Source: an uncultured Clostridium sp. (GTDB taxonomy: Bacteria > Bacillota > Clostridia > Oscillospirales > Acutalibacteraceae). From it: a stretch of 64,000 bases of DNA. The position numbers were made by a program, and so were the translations under genes. Location: positions 30,331 through 94,330 of the forward strand of contig CATZNW010000004.1 in the NCBI GenBank assembly GCA_958422185.1, read 5' to 3'. The notes under the pieces are model-generated. The model was not told the origin of the DNA. It saw only the letters and a program-made list of their open reading frames with translations, and did no database searches. Positions 37,913-48,081 of this stretch are shown here, piece after piece (position 1 is the first letter of the stretch; the number at the start of each line of letters is the position of its first letter).

Positions 37913-38758
37913 ATGATATATATTATTGTGCTGATAATTGCTGTACTTCTATCTGCTTTTTGCTATTATCAAAACAACACGATAGATAAAACAGAATATA
38001 TTATTTTAAGTAACGAGATCAAAGGCAGAGTTACTCTTGTTCAGCTTTCCGACCTTCATTCAAAGCCGTTTGGCAAAGTTTTGAAAAAGCTTGATGAAAT
38101 AAAGCCTGACATTATTGCCGTTACAGGCGATTATATCAATGATAAAGGCAAAAATGAAAGACAAATGTTGGAGTTCGGCAAAGAACTGTTAAAACGTGCG
38201 CCTGTGTTTTATATCACGGGCAACCATGAAAGACGGCTTGAACACTTTGACGGGCTAATGAAAGAGCTTTCAGACATCGGTTTCAAAGTTCTTCTTAATG
38301 AGACAGCACAGATAACGGTTAATTCGAGCCAAATTACTTTTTTGGGACTTGATGAAAACCAGGCGGATTTCAAAGACTATAAAGAGCGAAAAAAAGGAAC
38401 GTTCAAATACAAGGATATGACGCCTTATTTTGCAGAACTGGACAAACTGGGCGGATTTAAAATCGTTCTGAGCCATTTCCCGGAAAACTTTGAAAAGGTA
38501 GAGGAAAACAATTACAGCCGGTATGATTTTGATTTGCAGCTCTCCGGGCATGCGCACGGCGGTCAGTTTATTCTGCCCTTCCTCGGCCCGGTCTACAGCC
38601 CGGGACAGGGGCTGTTCCCTAAATATGCAAGAGGTTCGTTCGGAGAAAGACCGCGTTTGATCGTAAGCAGAGGACTAGGCAATGCGGAATTCCCGCTGCG
38701 GCTTTTTAACCACCCGGAAATAAACGTTATTTACCTTGAAGAAAACAAATTCGACTGA
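37913..38758 (+). CDS. Membrane-anchored metallophosphoesterase (YkuE/YaeI-like)
   Basis: 281-aa calcineurin-like phosphoesterase. An N-terminal transmembrane helix (about 2-20) is followed by the five metal-site motifs: LSDLHSKPFG, VTGDYIND, TGNHERR, LSHFPE and SGHAHGGQ. Relatives act on UDP-diacylglucosamine or on unknown phosphoesters at the membrane. It is a single-gene unit on the plus strand, with its own promoter and terminator, divergent from dgt. Confidence 0.92.
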   Translation: MIYIIVLIIAVLLSAFCYYQNNTIDKTEYIILSNEIKGRVTLVQLSDLHSKPFGKVLKKLDEIKPDIIAVTGDYINDKGKNERQMLEFGKELLKRAPVFYITGNHERRLEHFDGLMKELSDIGFKVLLNETAQITVNSSQITFLGLDENQADFKDYKERKKGTFKYKDMTPYFAELDKLGGFKIVLSHFPENFEKVEENNYSRYDFDLQLSGHAHGGQFILPFLGPVYSPGQGLFPKYARGSFGERPRLIVSRGLGNAEFPLRLFNHPEINVIYLEENKFD

Positions 38759-38780
38759 TTCAAACAATATAAGCGCCACT

Positions 38781-38808
38781 ATCCCGTGCCAAAGCCACGG
38801 GATATTTT
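38781..38808 (+). terminator. Intrinsic terminator of the metallophosphoesterase gene
   Basis: An 8-bp stem (38781-38788 with 38796-38803), 7-nt loop, then ATTTTTA. It lies 22 nt after the stop and abuts the converging yigZ stop. Confidence 0.88.
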
Positions 38809-39428
38809 TACACTTTGGCATATTTTATCCCCGTTTTAACAAACGCATATCTTCCGTTGCTGAGTTCAGTAAGTTTATCAGACAGCGCATCACACAGGCT
38901 CTCCCGTATCGAAAGGATTATTTTGACACGATCTGCAAAGATACAGTCCTCAATATTTGCGCCCGCATCCTCAAGCATAACGCGCACTTTTTCATATAAA
39001 GAGTAATCCGTTTCAACATAAAGCACGGCACACGGTGCCATAGTTATGATTCCGCCAGCTTCAAGCGCTATACTGGATGCGTGTGAATACGCTCTTACAA
39101 GGCCCCCTGCCCCAAGCAATATACCTCCGAAATATCGTGTAACAACCACACAGACGTCCTTGACTTCGCTTTTCAGTATCGCGTCAAGGACAGGAACGCC
39201 GGCAGTTCCTGAAGGCTCTCCGTCATCACTGCAGCGCTGAATATGATTGCAGCTCAGTACAAATGCCGGAACATTATGCGTTGCTTCCCTGTTTTTACTT
39301 CTGACAGCAGCAATAAAGTCCTCTGCCTCTTCCTGTGTTGAAACAGGCTTTACGTATCCTATAAACCTTGACTTTTTTTCTGTAAATTCCGCGCAGGATT
39401 CTTTTTCAACCGTTTTATACTCACACAT
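38808..39428 (-). CDS. YigZ/IMPACT-family protein
   Basis: 206-aa member of the YigZ/YvyE (IMPACT) family. The N-terminal UPF0029 domain has EKKSRFIGYV and the diagnostic CSDDGEPSGTAGVPVL (about 66-81), then VVVTRYFGGILLGAGGLVRAY (about 95-114). A ferredoxin-like C-terminal domain follows. The biochemical role in bacteria is unclear. It lies 15 nt after the rpmE terminator, so it is probably expressed by read-through. Confidence 0.92.
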   Translation of the reverse strand: MCEYKTVEKESCAEFTEKKSRFIGYVKPVSTQEEAEDFIAAVRSKNREATHNVPAFVLSCNHIQRCSDDGEPSGTAGVPVLDAILKSEVKDVCVVVTRYFGGILLGAGGLVRAYSHASSIALEAGGIITMAPCAVLYVETDYSLYEKVRVMLEDAGANIEDCIFADRVKIILSIRESLCDALSDKLTELSNGRYAFVKTGIKYAKV

Positions 39429-39442
39429 TTAAAACACCAAAG

Positions 39443-39469
39443 AAAAAAGGCAACGCAAAACGCTGCCTT
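39443..39469 (-). terminator. Intrinsic terminator after rpmE
   Basis: Minus-strand stem of about 9 bp (39461-39469 with 39447-39456, one bulge or mismatch), loop of four T, followed by a T run. It separates rpmE from yigZ. Confidence 0.85.
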
Positions 39470-39478
39470 AATTTGTAG

Positions 39479-39682
39479 TTACGCTTTTTTGCCGTATCTC
39501 TTATTGAACCTGTCAACACGTCCGCCTGTATCAACAAGCTTCTGCTTGCCAGTAAAGAAAGGATGGCATTTGGAGCAAATATCTACCTTGAGTTCGCTTT
39601 TCGTGCTCTTGGTCTCATAAGTTGCGCCGCAAGCGCACTTAACAGTACATGTATCATAGTTGGGATGAATTCCGTCTTTCAT
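39479..39682 (-). CDS. rpmE: 50S ribosomal protein L31 (zinc-binding form)
   Basis: 67-aa ribosomal protein L31. Four cysteines (CTVKC near 12-16 and CSKC near 34-37) make this the zinc-containing C+ type rather than the zinc-independent paralogue. The start MKDGIHPNY is canonical; ATG 39682 was chosen with AGAGGTG 6 nt upstream, not the in-frame GTG at 39691. It has its own promoter (39723-39751) and terminator. No ribosomal protein operon is nearby, which is normal for rpmE. Confidence 0.97.
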   Translation of the reverse strand: MKDGIHPNYDTCTVKCACGATYETKSTKSELKVDICSKCHPFFTGKQKLVDTGGRVDRFNKRYGKKA

Positions 39683-39722
39683 TGTTTTCACCTCTTTAAT
39701 TAAAATCTTATAATGCTAAAGA

Positions 39723-39751
39723 ATAATACCACAAGTAAGCGCAAAATGCAA
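39723..39751 (-). promoter_or_regulatory. SigA-type promoter of rpmE
   Basis: Minus-strand TTGCAT (39746-39751), 17-nt spacer, TATTAT (39723-39728), about 40 nt before the rpmE ATG and just after the addA stop. Confidence 0.82.
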
Positions 39752-39765
39752 GTGTTTTTTGCAAA

Positions 39766-42700
39766 TTATCTGTATTCGCACACTTTTGAAAGGTAAAAAG
39801 AATATAAAACCGCGCTTTTAACAGGCTTCTGCAATGTCTTTTCAATAACTTTCCTATAAAAAGCTATCTGATTTTTATATCTTTCCAGCAGCTCCGTTTC
39901 AGATTTGACTCTGTCCGTCTTATAGTCAACAAGGATCAGATAGCCGTTTTCTTCAAAAACACAGTCTGAAATCCCGCGGACAAGAATTTTTTCTTCTGAA
40001 TCCGTTTCAAAAATTTCATTTGCTTTTACAAAAGAAGAAATTTTTATCTCTCTGTAGATCTTATCAGCAGAAAACATACGCCCGGCAAAATCCCCGTTAA
40101 AGAAATCAGAAAGCGCTTTTCTGTCAATAGAATCGGCTTGGGCGGAAGATATATAACCACTGCTGCGAAGCCTTGATATTTCATTTTCAATATCCTTTTT
40201 AGCAGCTGTATAATCACAAAACTGCATAAAAGTATGCATTGCTGTTCCCTTCTGTCCGGGAGTAAGTCCGCCTTCATTCATAAATGCCGGTTTGGACAGC
40301 GCAAAAAACTTCGGATCAGAATCATTTTTATCAAGTTCTGACGCATTTAATTTTGCCGCAATATTCACATTTCGGAGCCCGGGGTATTCATAGCCGACAC
40401 GTTCTTCAATCAGTTTTACTATATTTTCATCAGCTTCAGCCGGCTCGGTTTGCGGCATCTCAGCGTCTTCTTTCTGAAGATCGGAAATATCTATACTGAT
40501 ATCAAAACTGCTGTCCGAAACGTTTATTTTTACAGGTGAATCCTTCCTAAGAAAAAGGCCGTCTTTATGCAAAAGAGCAGCGCAGAGCAAAAAATCAGCG
40601 TCACAGTTTATATCACGGCAGATGCAGGGTTCGATACTGCCGGAAGCGATTCTAACGGAATCAGCCGTGATCCTCTTTTCCAGACTTTCAAAAGACATCA
40701 TGGCTATAAACTGTTCCTTGGCTCTTGTTACAGCAACGTACAATACGCGGAGATTCTCACTTAAAGCCGCACTTTTGTTGATATTCTTCATAATTTTATT
40801 CTGAAGCGTTTCCATTCGGTAAAGCTCTTCTTCATTATGGCGCTTCAGTGAAACTCCGTATCGCTCATTAAAAATCAGATTGTTGTTCAGATCACTGTAA
40901 TTATACTTTCTTGATGTCCCTGCAAGAATAACCACAGGAAATTCAAGTCCTTTTGAATGGTGAACGCTCATTATTTTAACTGCGTTTTCTCCTCCCGCGC
41001 TGAGTTCGGCTGCCTTGATGCCGTCCGAGCTCTGAGAAACACCGTCTATAAGGCGCAGGAAAGAAGTCAGTCCCACTGAGGAAGATGAATCAAACTTCTG
41101 TGCAAAAGCAATAAACGCATTTATGTTGGCATGCCTCTGGCGCGCGTTTCCCAGAGCGTTGACAAACGCAAAAACGCTTTTATATTCACAGATATAACGA
41201 ATAAAAGAGGCCATACTCATTGTTACGGCTGTTTCTGAGAGCATCTGGATCTCCTTTAAAAATGCAGAAGCTTTTTCTGACTTTGAATTTACGACGCTTG
41301 TATACAGACTGCATTTTGCGCCGGCGTTTTCAAGTTTGATCTCAGTCAGCTCATCAGCGGTAAACCCATAAAAAGGCGACATCATTGCTGCGAGCAGGGA
41401 AACATCTCTGGACGGATTATCAATTGCCCTCAAAAGCGATAACAGCATTTTGATCTCAGAACACTCAAGCAGATCAGAATTGCTCTCGCTTATCGTTGGT
41501 ATTCCGAAAGAAGTGAGCACTCTGTCATAATGATCAATATGCTTTTTGCTGTTTCTTAACAGAACTGCAAAATCCCCGTAAGTAATATCTCTTTCTCTGC
41601 CGCCGTCAAACACTTTTTCATGAGATTCAACCTTTTGCTTAATCATTTTGGCAATCGCGGCAGCTTCGCTCTCATCCATGTCAGGAGATTTGCAGCCATC
41701 CGTTATTTTGAAATAAATACAAGGCTCTCTGCGCGGCGGGTACTCTGCCCCGCAGTTCAGAAACTCCCTGGAATTATAGTCAAGCTCTCCGACCTTTTCG
41801 CTCATAAATTTTGAAAACAGAAAATTTGTGAAATCACAGATGTCCTTTCTTGAGCGAAAGTTTTTATCCAGTATGATTCTTGAATCGCGGCACCGGTCGC
41901 TCTCATCATAATCTTTATATGTTTCTTTTTTATGATTAAAAATATACGGCATTGCAAGGCGGAATTTGTAAATACTCTGTTTTACGTCACCCACCATAAA
42001 TCTGTTGGAACCGTTTGACAGCAGACTGAACAGCGTATCCTGAGCCTCGTTAGTGTCCTGATATTCGTCCACAAGGATCTCATAAAACGAAGAACAAAGA
42101 TCCTCAGCAGCTTTGGATCTGATAATACTGCCGTCATCACCGGTATCCATGAGCAGTTTCAGCGCAAAATGCTCGATATCGGAAAAGGTATATGCGTTGC
42201 GTTCTTTTTTGAGATTCATAAATTCTTCCGAAAAGCGGGAAACAACTTTGAAAAGCATTTTAAGAACAGGATAGATAGTCTTGTTATCCTCTTCAAATCT
42301 TTCAGAGGGAATCGTTATCTCCTTTTTCACCGAATTTATTATGTCCTTGTAAAAATTCCTGCGGGAAACGATCTCATCCTTATAAACCGGAGTATCAAAG
42401 TCCTTTTTAGAGGAATAAAACCTTTTAAATTCAACTTTAGACAGTTCTTCAATAAGAGCGTCCCACCCTGAACAGGCGGCTGAAACAAGATTTCTGCACT
42501 GATGGTTTTCCGCGTTGAGAAAATCGCCGTAATAGCCTGCACAGTCGTCTGTTTCATTTATGAAAGCAAGGCACTCCTCCGAAAGCTTTAAAGCGTAATT
42601 GAGTCTATCAAAGGCATATTCTACAGCGCTTTCATACCAAATACTGTTTTCAAACCTGACATCCGGCCTGTAAGCCTCAATAACACGGCTGAGCCAAAGC

Positions 42701-43263
42701 AAAGGACGGGGCTGTGCTGAAATGTAGCCGTAAGTCTCTTTTACAGCAGAAATAAGACCTGATTCATCTTTTGGTGACGAAAGTGACTCGACCAGTGCCA
42801 GAAAATCAGGATCGTTTTCCTCATAAAATTCGTCAAGAACCGTATTAAGGGCAGTGTCGGAAATAATATCCGCCTGCGAATTCTCAAGTATGGTAAAATC
42901 CTGACTTACGGAAAGTTCGAAAAAATTTTCCCTAACCAGATTATTACAGAAGGAGTCTATTGTACATATCTTTGCGGCCGGCAAAAGTGAAAGCTGGCGC
43001 ATGACACGCCTGTTTTCCGGCGAATCTTTTAATATCTCCTCCAGTCGCGATGATATTCTTGCTTTCATTTCAGCAGCGGCCGGAGTCGTAAAAGTTACAA
43101 CAAGCAGTTTATCTATATCCACCGGATTTTCTTCATCTGTGATTAGGCGGACGACACGTTCAACAAGGACCGCTGTTTTACCGGATCCGGCAGCTGCAGA
43201 AACGATAATATTGCCGCCGCGTGCATTTATTGCATTTTTCTGCGGCTCAGTCCACTGTCTCAA
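39766..43263 (-). CDS. addA: ATP-dependent helicase/nuclease subunit A (AddA)
   Basis: Firmicute counterpart of RecBCD: processes double-strand breaks and presents 3' ends to RecA at Chi sites. The 1165-aa UvrD-like helicase has Walker A AAAGSGKTA (23-31), Walker B DEYQDTNEAQ (about 400), motif IV-VI elements (SVHHSKGLEFPVV, YVAVTRAKEQ) and a C-terminal RecB-like nuclease domain with LVDYKTDRV (about 1112). It overlaps addB by 17 nt and is the last gene of the ligA operon. Confidence 0.96.
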   Translation of the reverse strand: MRQWTEPQKNAINARGGNIIVSAAAGSGKTAVLVERVVRLITDEENPVDIDKLLVVTFTTPAAAEMKARISSRLEEILKDSPENRRVMRQLSLLPAAKICTIDSFCNNLVRENFFELSVSQDFTILENSQADIISDTALNTVLDEFYEENDPDFLALVESLSSPKDESGLISAVKETYGYISAQPRPLLWLSRVIEAYRPDVRFENSIWYESAVEYAFDRLNYALKLSEECLAFINETDDCAGYYGDFLNAENHQCRNLVSAACSGWDALIEELSKVEFKRFYSSKKDFDTPVYKDEIVSRRNFYKDIINSVKKEITIPSERFEEDNKTIYPVLKMLFKVVSRFSEEFMNLKKERNAYTFSDIEHFALKLLMDTGDDGSIIRSKAAEDLCSSFYEILVDEYQDTNEAQDTLFSLLSNGSNRFMVGDVKQSIYKFRLAMPYIFNHKKETYKDYDESDRCRDSRIILDKNFRSRKDICDFTNFLFSKFMSEKVGELDYNSREFLNCGAEYPPRREPCIYFKITDGCKSPDMDESEAAAIAKMIKQKVESHEKVFDGGRERDITYGDFAVLLRNSKKHIDHYDRVLTSFGIPTISESNSDLLECSEIKMLLSLLRAIDNPSRDVSLLAAMMSPFYGFTADELTEIKLENAGAKCSLYTSVVNSKSEKASAFLKEIQMLSETAVTMSMASFIRYICEYKSVFAFVNALGNARQRHANINAFIAFAQKFDSSSSVGLTSFLRLIDGVSQSSDGIKAAELSAGGENAVKIMSVHHSKGLEFPVVILAGTSRKYNYSDLNNNLIFNERYGVSLKRHNEEELYRMETLQNKIMKNINKSAALSENLRVLYVAVTRAKEQFIAMMSFESLEKRITADSVRIASGSIEPCICRDINCDADFLLCAALLHKDGLFLRKDSPVKINVSDSSFDISIDISDLQKEDAEMPQTEPAEADENIVKLIEERVGYEYPGLRNVNIAAKLNASELDKNDSDPKFFALSKPAFMNEGGLTPGQKGTAMHTFMQFCDYTAAKKDIENEISRLRSSGYISSAQADSIDRKALSDFFNGDFAGRMFSADKIYREIKISSFVKANEIFETDSEEKILVRGISDCVFEENGYLILVDYKTDRVKSETELLERYKNQIAFYRKVIEKTLQKPVKSAVLYSFYLSKVCEYR

Positions 43264-46200
43264 TGTCCTGCACCTCCTCTAATGCTGAAATGACTTTGCT
43301 GTCATCCACAGCGATGATCTCACGCTTATTAATATACTTTTTATTAGCACAAACATCCGCATAATCACAGAATTCACAGGTCTTGTCATGATTTTTGCCG
43401 TCGATTGGATTTTGTTCTATGTGTCCTGCATGAAGGCTGTTACCCATTTCAGCCACAAGACTGTTGATTTTCTTAGCAATTTTTCCGAGTCCTTCCAGTG
43501 AGGCAAAACAGCCCTTCACATTGCCTTTTGAATCATAGGATACGGGAATGAATCTGCCTTTTACGCCCTCTTCCATATCATTAAGGATATCGTGTTCATC
43601 ATCGTACAGAACGATTCCCTTCATCTTATACTCTGAGTCCACATCACGGCTGATCTCTTTTTCAGCATCGTTTCCGTCCACTGAATATACTGACCTTGCG
43701 GCATGCATATAGAGCACTCCTGCCGGGGTACCGCAGAATCTGCTGTTTTTGTCCGAGCATATTGTAAAGAGATAAACAAACATCTGAAGATTCAGACCAT
43801 AAAGGACATCAGAAAGCTTAAACTGCTTGTTTCCCGATTTATAATCCACAACGCGTATATATTTTTCGCCGTTTTTATCCAGAACATCCACGCGGTCAAC
43901 CGCTCCGCGTATTTGGACTGTGCCGTCCTTAAGCCGGATTACAGCAGGTTTAACATCGCCGTCATGATCAATAACAAGCTCAAAAGCCTGCGCCGAGAAA
44001 GCGGAATGAGAGAATTCATCCGCAAGACGTAAAACTACACTGTACAGCATTTTTGAAAGGCGCATAAACTGATATCTGAAGCGCTTTGTAAACTCAGAAG
44101 TATCGCCAAGCTGTGTCTCAAAATACTGATTTAGATACTTGTTTACTATGATCCTTATATGCGCTTCGCTTTCCCTGGCCAGTTTTTGAGTTCCAAGATC
44201 ATTCAGTACGTTTTCGAGCACATAGTGAATGACAGTACCGGTCTGCATGGCGTTCATCTGCGCTTTCTGAAGCGGCCGCGCCATCAGGCCGAATTTGCAG
44301 AAATATCTGAAACGGCAGTTGAAATAATCCTCCAGCCTGGAAGCCGAAAGATACATATCTTTTCCGAAAAGCGCCTTCGAATTTTCCTTGTTTTTGATTA
44401 AGAGTTCCTCATTTTCAAACAAAAGCCTTACCGCTTCATATCTTCCGTCATTTTCAAAATATTTTTTTAAAGATTCGGAAAATGATGTATTTTCACCGAA
44501 TTTCGCAGCCATAAGATCGAATGCGGAAGTCCCGCTCTCAACAAGTTCAGTTTCCGGTATGTCTTCATAACGCAGGACTTCAATATTCGGAAACAGAGCG
44601 GTCAACGAAGTCACTATGGATGACGGGGCGTCATTTTTAGCATTGCCTTCATATGACACAAACAGCTTTTCAGACGGTGCGCTCAAAGCCATATAAGCAA
44701 AATACCTTTCCTGATACGTAAGCGTTTCGCCAAAAGAATAAAGCGTAAAATCATTTTCACTAAGAATTACCCTATCACCCTCAGTCAGAAGGCCTCCGCT
44801 GAAAACCGATCTGGGGAACTCGCCCTCGTTAGCCCCGAGCATAAAGACTATTTTGGGATTGTCAGCCCGCATTCTGTCAGCCTGACCAAACTGAACGCAG
44901 TCGATTCCCTGCGGCAAAACTCCAAGATCTTCTGAATTTATCATTATGTTGAAAAGGCCTGTATAATCCTTTACGGAGATCTTTGCATCGCCTGAAACAA
45001 CTGCCAGATCGTTCAATATTTCCATCAGGAGCTCCCATACCCGCTGCTGTTCACCGGAAAGCGTGTTCATTCCGAATTCATTCAGATCATCAGCAAGTGA
45101 TCTGAGCTTTTGATTTGCTCCGAATGAAAGAAGCGCATTATAAACGGCTGCACTGATCTGAGCTGCGTTTGCGTCGGAAACGGCTATTTTCAATTTATTA
45201 AGGCGGGAGTACAGATAATCACGCGAAGTATTGAGCTTTTCGAGCACGGTTTTGTCATGATCAGTAAGCTCTGAGGAAAAACCTTTTGCGGAATTTACAA
45301 ATTCAGCTCCCCATTTTTTTACGCCGCTTATGCTCCACATATACACATAATTTTCCAAGCTGTTGACTGCTGAGGAATCCAGGGCGGTAAGCCCGGTTTT
45401 TGCCAGACTCAGGATATCATCGGATCTGAATGAATACACAACGGTTCTTAAAAGGAATCGGACAAAAGCAACAACAGGCTGCGCGCTGATGCTCTGCCTT
45501 TCATCGTCAAAAAAAGGAACTCCGTATTTTCTGAAAGCATATGAAAGCTCATTTCTGTATTTTTCCGCATCTCTGCAAATAACCGCTATATCTTTTGCTT
45601 TAAAGCCTTTTCTCAGCTGTTTTTTTATCATGAGTGCTGCATAGTCGCATTCATCAGAAAGGCTTTTTGCCTTGTATATACTGATAGAATCGGGTTTCTC
45701 TTTCAACGGACCGCCATTTTGCGAATAAATTTCCTTTTCGCAATACTGAAGATATTTATTTTTTGATCTAAAGTTTTCAGTGAGATTGACTATGTTATAC
45801 TCCGCTCCGAAATCCTTTGCGATCTTTATAATTGCGGACGCCGTTTTGTTTATGTATGAAAACAGATCAAATTCAGTATCTTCTCCGAAAGAATCTGTGG
45901 CAAGCGTTATATATACGTCATCTGCATCTTTTACTATAAGCTCAAGGATCTTTATTTCATTGGCAACAAACCCGTTGAATCCATCAATAAATACCGTTTT
46001 CCCTTTTAGATAAGACGTTTCGGCAAGCCTGAGATACAAACGAGAAAACTCATCTGCCGAATCATAGTACACACCATTAATGATATCCTCGTATTTTTCG
46101 ATGATTTTTGACATGTCGTGAAGCTTGCCCGCAAGAAGATTCTTATCGATTTTTTCCGACGCCGCTTTAATTTCCTGCCATGATTTTGAACAAGATTTCA

Positions 46201-46579
46201 TTTCATCGTAAATATCCGTCATTGAAGTGATAAACGATATCATCTCAGTCTTATCAGAAAACACGGTAAGTTCATCTTTAACGCTTTCCATTGCCTTCTT
46301 CATCAGCACAGCCTTTGCGCCTTTTGAAAGCACCGGTAAAATATCACCGCCGTAAATTCTTTTTATCTCGTTTGAAAGACGGGTAAACGAAAGATTCTGA
46401 ACATAATTCACCCTGCTTTCGCCGAGCATGGCAAGAAGTCTTTTTTCCGCGGTAAAATTATACTGCTCCGGTGTGAGGAGCAGTATATTTTTATTTCCGT
46501 TTTCTGCAAGCGTGCGTATTTTATCAAAACAATATTTAGTTTTACCATAGCCGGCACGGCCTAAAATAAGATTCAGCAT
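43247..46579 (-). CDS. addB: ATP-dependent helicase/nuclease subunit B (AddB)
   Basis: 1110-aa partner of AddA. An N-terminal helicase-like domain has Walker A GRAGYGKT (7-14); the second helicase half is degenerate and in the family recognises Chi. The C-terminal nuclease has VVDYKSGNKQ (about 910). The iron-sulfur staple is visible: one cysteine before the nuclease (FNCRFRYFC, about 755) and three after it (CEFCDYADVC, about 1069). It overlaps the sugar phosphomutase gene by 1 nt and addA by 17 nt. Confidence 0.96.
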   Translation of the reverse strand: MLNLILGRAGYGKTKYCFDKIRTLAENGNKNILLLTPEQYNFTAEKRLLAMLGESRVNYVQNLSFTRLSNEIKRIYGGDILPVLSKGAKAVLMKKAMESVKDELTVFSDKTEMISFITSMTDIYDEMKSCSKSWQEIKAASEKIDKNLLAGKLHDMSKIIEKYEDIINGVYYDSADEFSRLYLRLAETSYLKGKTVFIDGFNGFVANEIKILELIVKDADDVYITLATDSFGEDTEFDLFSYINKTASAIIKIAKDFGAEYNIVNLTENFRSKNKYLQYCEKEIYSQNGGPLKEKPDSISIYKAKSLSDECDYAALMIKKQLRKGFKAKDIAVICRDAEKYRNELSYAFRKYGVPFFDDERQSISAQPVVAFVRFLLRTVVYSFRSDDILSLAKTGLTALDSSAVNSLENYVYMWSISGVKKWGAEFVNSAKGFSSELTDHDKTVLEKLNTSRDYLYSRLNKLKIAVSDANAAQISAAVYNALLSFGANQKLRSLADDLNEFGMNTLSGEQQRVWELLMEILNDLAVVSGDAKISVKDYTGLFNIMINSEDLGVLPQGIDCVQFGQADRMRADNPKIVFMLGANEGEFPRSVFSGGLLTEGDRVILSENDFTLYSFGETLTYQERYFAYMALSAPSEKLFVSYEGNAKNDAPSSIVTSLTALFPNIEVLRYEDIPETELVESGTSAFDLMAAKFGENTSFSESLKKYFENDGRYEAVRLLFENEELLIKNKENSKALFGKDMYLSASRLEDYFNCRFRYFCKFGLMARPLQKAQMNAMQTGTVIHYVLENVLNDLGTQKLARESEAHIRIIVNKYLNQYFETQLGDTSEFTKRFRYQFMRLSKMLYSVVLRLADEFSHSAFSAQAFELVIDHDGDVKPAVIRLKDGTVQIRGAVDRVDVLDKNGEKYIRVVDYKSGNKQFKLSDVLYGLNLQMFVYLFTICSDKNSRFCGTPAGVLYMHAARSVYSVDGNDAEKEISRDVDSEYKMKGIVLYDDEHDILNDMEEGVKGRFIPVSYDSKGNVKGCFASLEGLGKIAKKINSLVAEMGNSLHAGHIEQNPIDGKNHDKTCEFCDYADVCANKKYINKREIIAVDDSKVISALEEVQDIETVD

Positions 46580-48081
46580 TACATTACCTTGTTAAAATTA
46601 TTTAAATCAAGCTTGTTGAATTGTTGTAAAAAGCTTTTGATCTCAGCGGCAATTTTTACAGCCCTGCCTTTTCTTTCGCTCTCGATATTCAGCGGAAGTA
46701 TCGGATCATGAACTGAAAGTCTCAGCAAAAACCAACCGCCGTCAAAATTCACCCTTACGCCTTCATAGTTTTCTTTTTCAACACACCATTCGTCGTGTGA
46801 AGAAGCGTATGTGCTGAGCGCATCAATTACGGTTTTGCCATAGGTTCTGAAATCCCTATCACGGATTGCGATCCTTATTTCAAGACTTTCTTCAGGTTCC
46901 TTAAGCGAATCGATAAGCGAATCTATATCCCTGCCCTGTTTTTTGAGCCTTGCGAGCAAAACGATTATTTTTGCCGCAAGATAAGCTCCGTCATCAAGAA
47001 AATAATTTTCCCTTAATGCGGCATGTCCGCTTGTTTCTATGGCAAGAGGGCAGTTTATTCCTTCCTTATTCAGCTCAATCGCCTTATTAATAACGTTTTT
47101 ATAGCCGCGCTTAAATCTCAGCTGCTTTCCGCCGAGCCGGTTCTCAATAAAATCACGCAATCCGTCTGAAGTGAGGCTGTCAGTAACGACCGTGCCGCCG
47201 TTATTCTTTTCCAGCGCTATAACCCCGGCAAGCGCAACAAGGCGGTTTCTGTTGATTTCCTCACCGTTGCGGGAAACGCAGCCCATTCTGTCCACATCAG
47301 TGTCAAAAACAATGCCAAGGTCAGATTTGCTTTCGAGAACCATATTTTTTGCGCACATCATGGCATCCTGATTTTCCGGATTGGGTATATGGTTGGGAAA
47401 CATACCGTCAGGCTCCAGGAAACGGCTTGAGGTTACGTCAGCACCGAGCGGCGCAAGAACTTTTTCCGCATAAAAGCCACCGGCGCCGTTGCCTGCGTCA
47501 ACCGATATTTTAAGTCCTGACAGTGGAAGCTCACCGCTGCCCACGCCATCCTTAATTATCTGACGCAAATGATTCGAATAAACACGCATAAAATCATATT
47601 TCGTAACCGTGCCGTTTGCCCGGCCGGGCCGGATATCATAAGCAAGATCAAGGATAGCTTCAACTTCAGTGCCCTCCAGTCCGCCGTTCGGCGTAAAAAA
47701 TTTCAGGCCGTTTTTCTGATACGGGTGGTGTGAAGCGGTGATCTCAAGAGAAGCTGAAGTTCTGATATCCGAGACAACAGCCATAAACATAGCCGGCGTT
47801 GCGCAAAGGCCGCAATCATATACAACGGCACCCTCTGCGCAAAAGGCAGAGACTGCAGCGCTTTTGATCCTGTCTGCAGATATCCTTGAATCATGGCCAA
47901 CGGCGATACTGAAAGTAGAGCAGTTGAATTTTGATTTATACCACCTGACAAAAGCAGTGCAGATTGAACTTACAACTTCATCAGTCAACTGTACTTTTTC
48001 CTTCTCCGTTTCTACTGCTGTGCCCCTTATATCACTGCCGCTTTTAAGTTTTAACAGTTCATCTTTTGTAATAGTCCGCAT
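46579..48081 (-). CDS. Phosphoglucomutase/phosphomannomutase family protein
   Basis: Alpha-D-phosphohexomutase, 500 aa. The phosphoserine loop TASHHPYQKNG has Ser117; most relatives have TASHNP, so His119 replaces Asn. The metal loop is DTDVDRMG (about 268-275), and the sugar-binding loop ETSGHAALRE (about 354) and a C-terminal phosphate-binding segment are present. Whether it acts on glucose-, mannose- or glucosamine-phosphate is not clear. I chose ATG 48081 with GAGGG upstream rather than 48111, since the longer form adds 10 residues inside the preceding gene. Confidence 0.9.
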   Translation of the reverse strand: MRTITKDELLKLKSGSDIRGTAVETEKEKVQLTDEVVSSICTAFVRWYKSKFNCSTFSIAVGHDSRISADRIKSAAVSAFCAEGAVVYDCGLCATPAMFMAVVSDIRTSASLEITASHHPYQKNGLKFFTPNGGLEGTEVEAILDLAYDIRPGRANGTVTKYDFMRVYSNHLRQIIKDGVGSGELPLSGLKISVDAGNGAGGFYAEKVLAPLGADVTSSRFLEPDGMFPNHIPNPENQDAMMCAKNMVLESKSDLGIVFDTDVDRMGCVSRNGEEINRNRLVALAGVIALEKNNGGTVVTDSLTSDGLRDFIENRLGGKQLRFKRGYKNVINKAIELNKEGINCPLAIETSGHAALRENYFLDDGAYLAAKIIVLLARLKKQGRDIDSLIDSLKEPEESLEIRIAIRDRDFRTYGKTVIDALSTYASSHDEWCVEKENYEGVRVNFDGGWFLLRLSVHDPILPLNIESERKGRAVKIAAEIKSFLQQFNKLDLNNFNKVM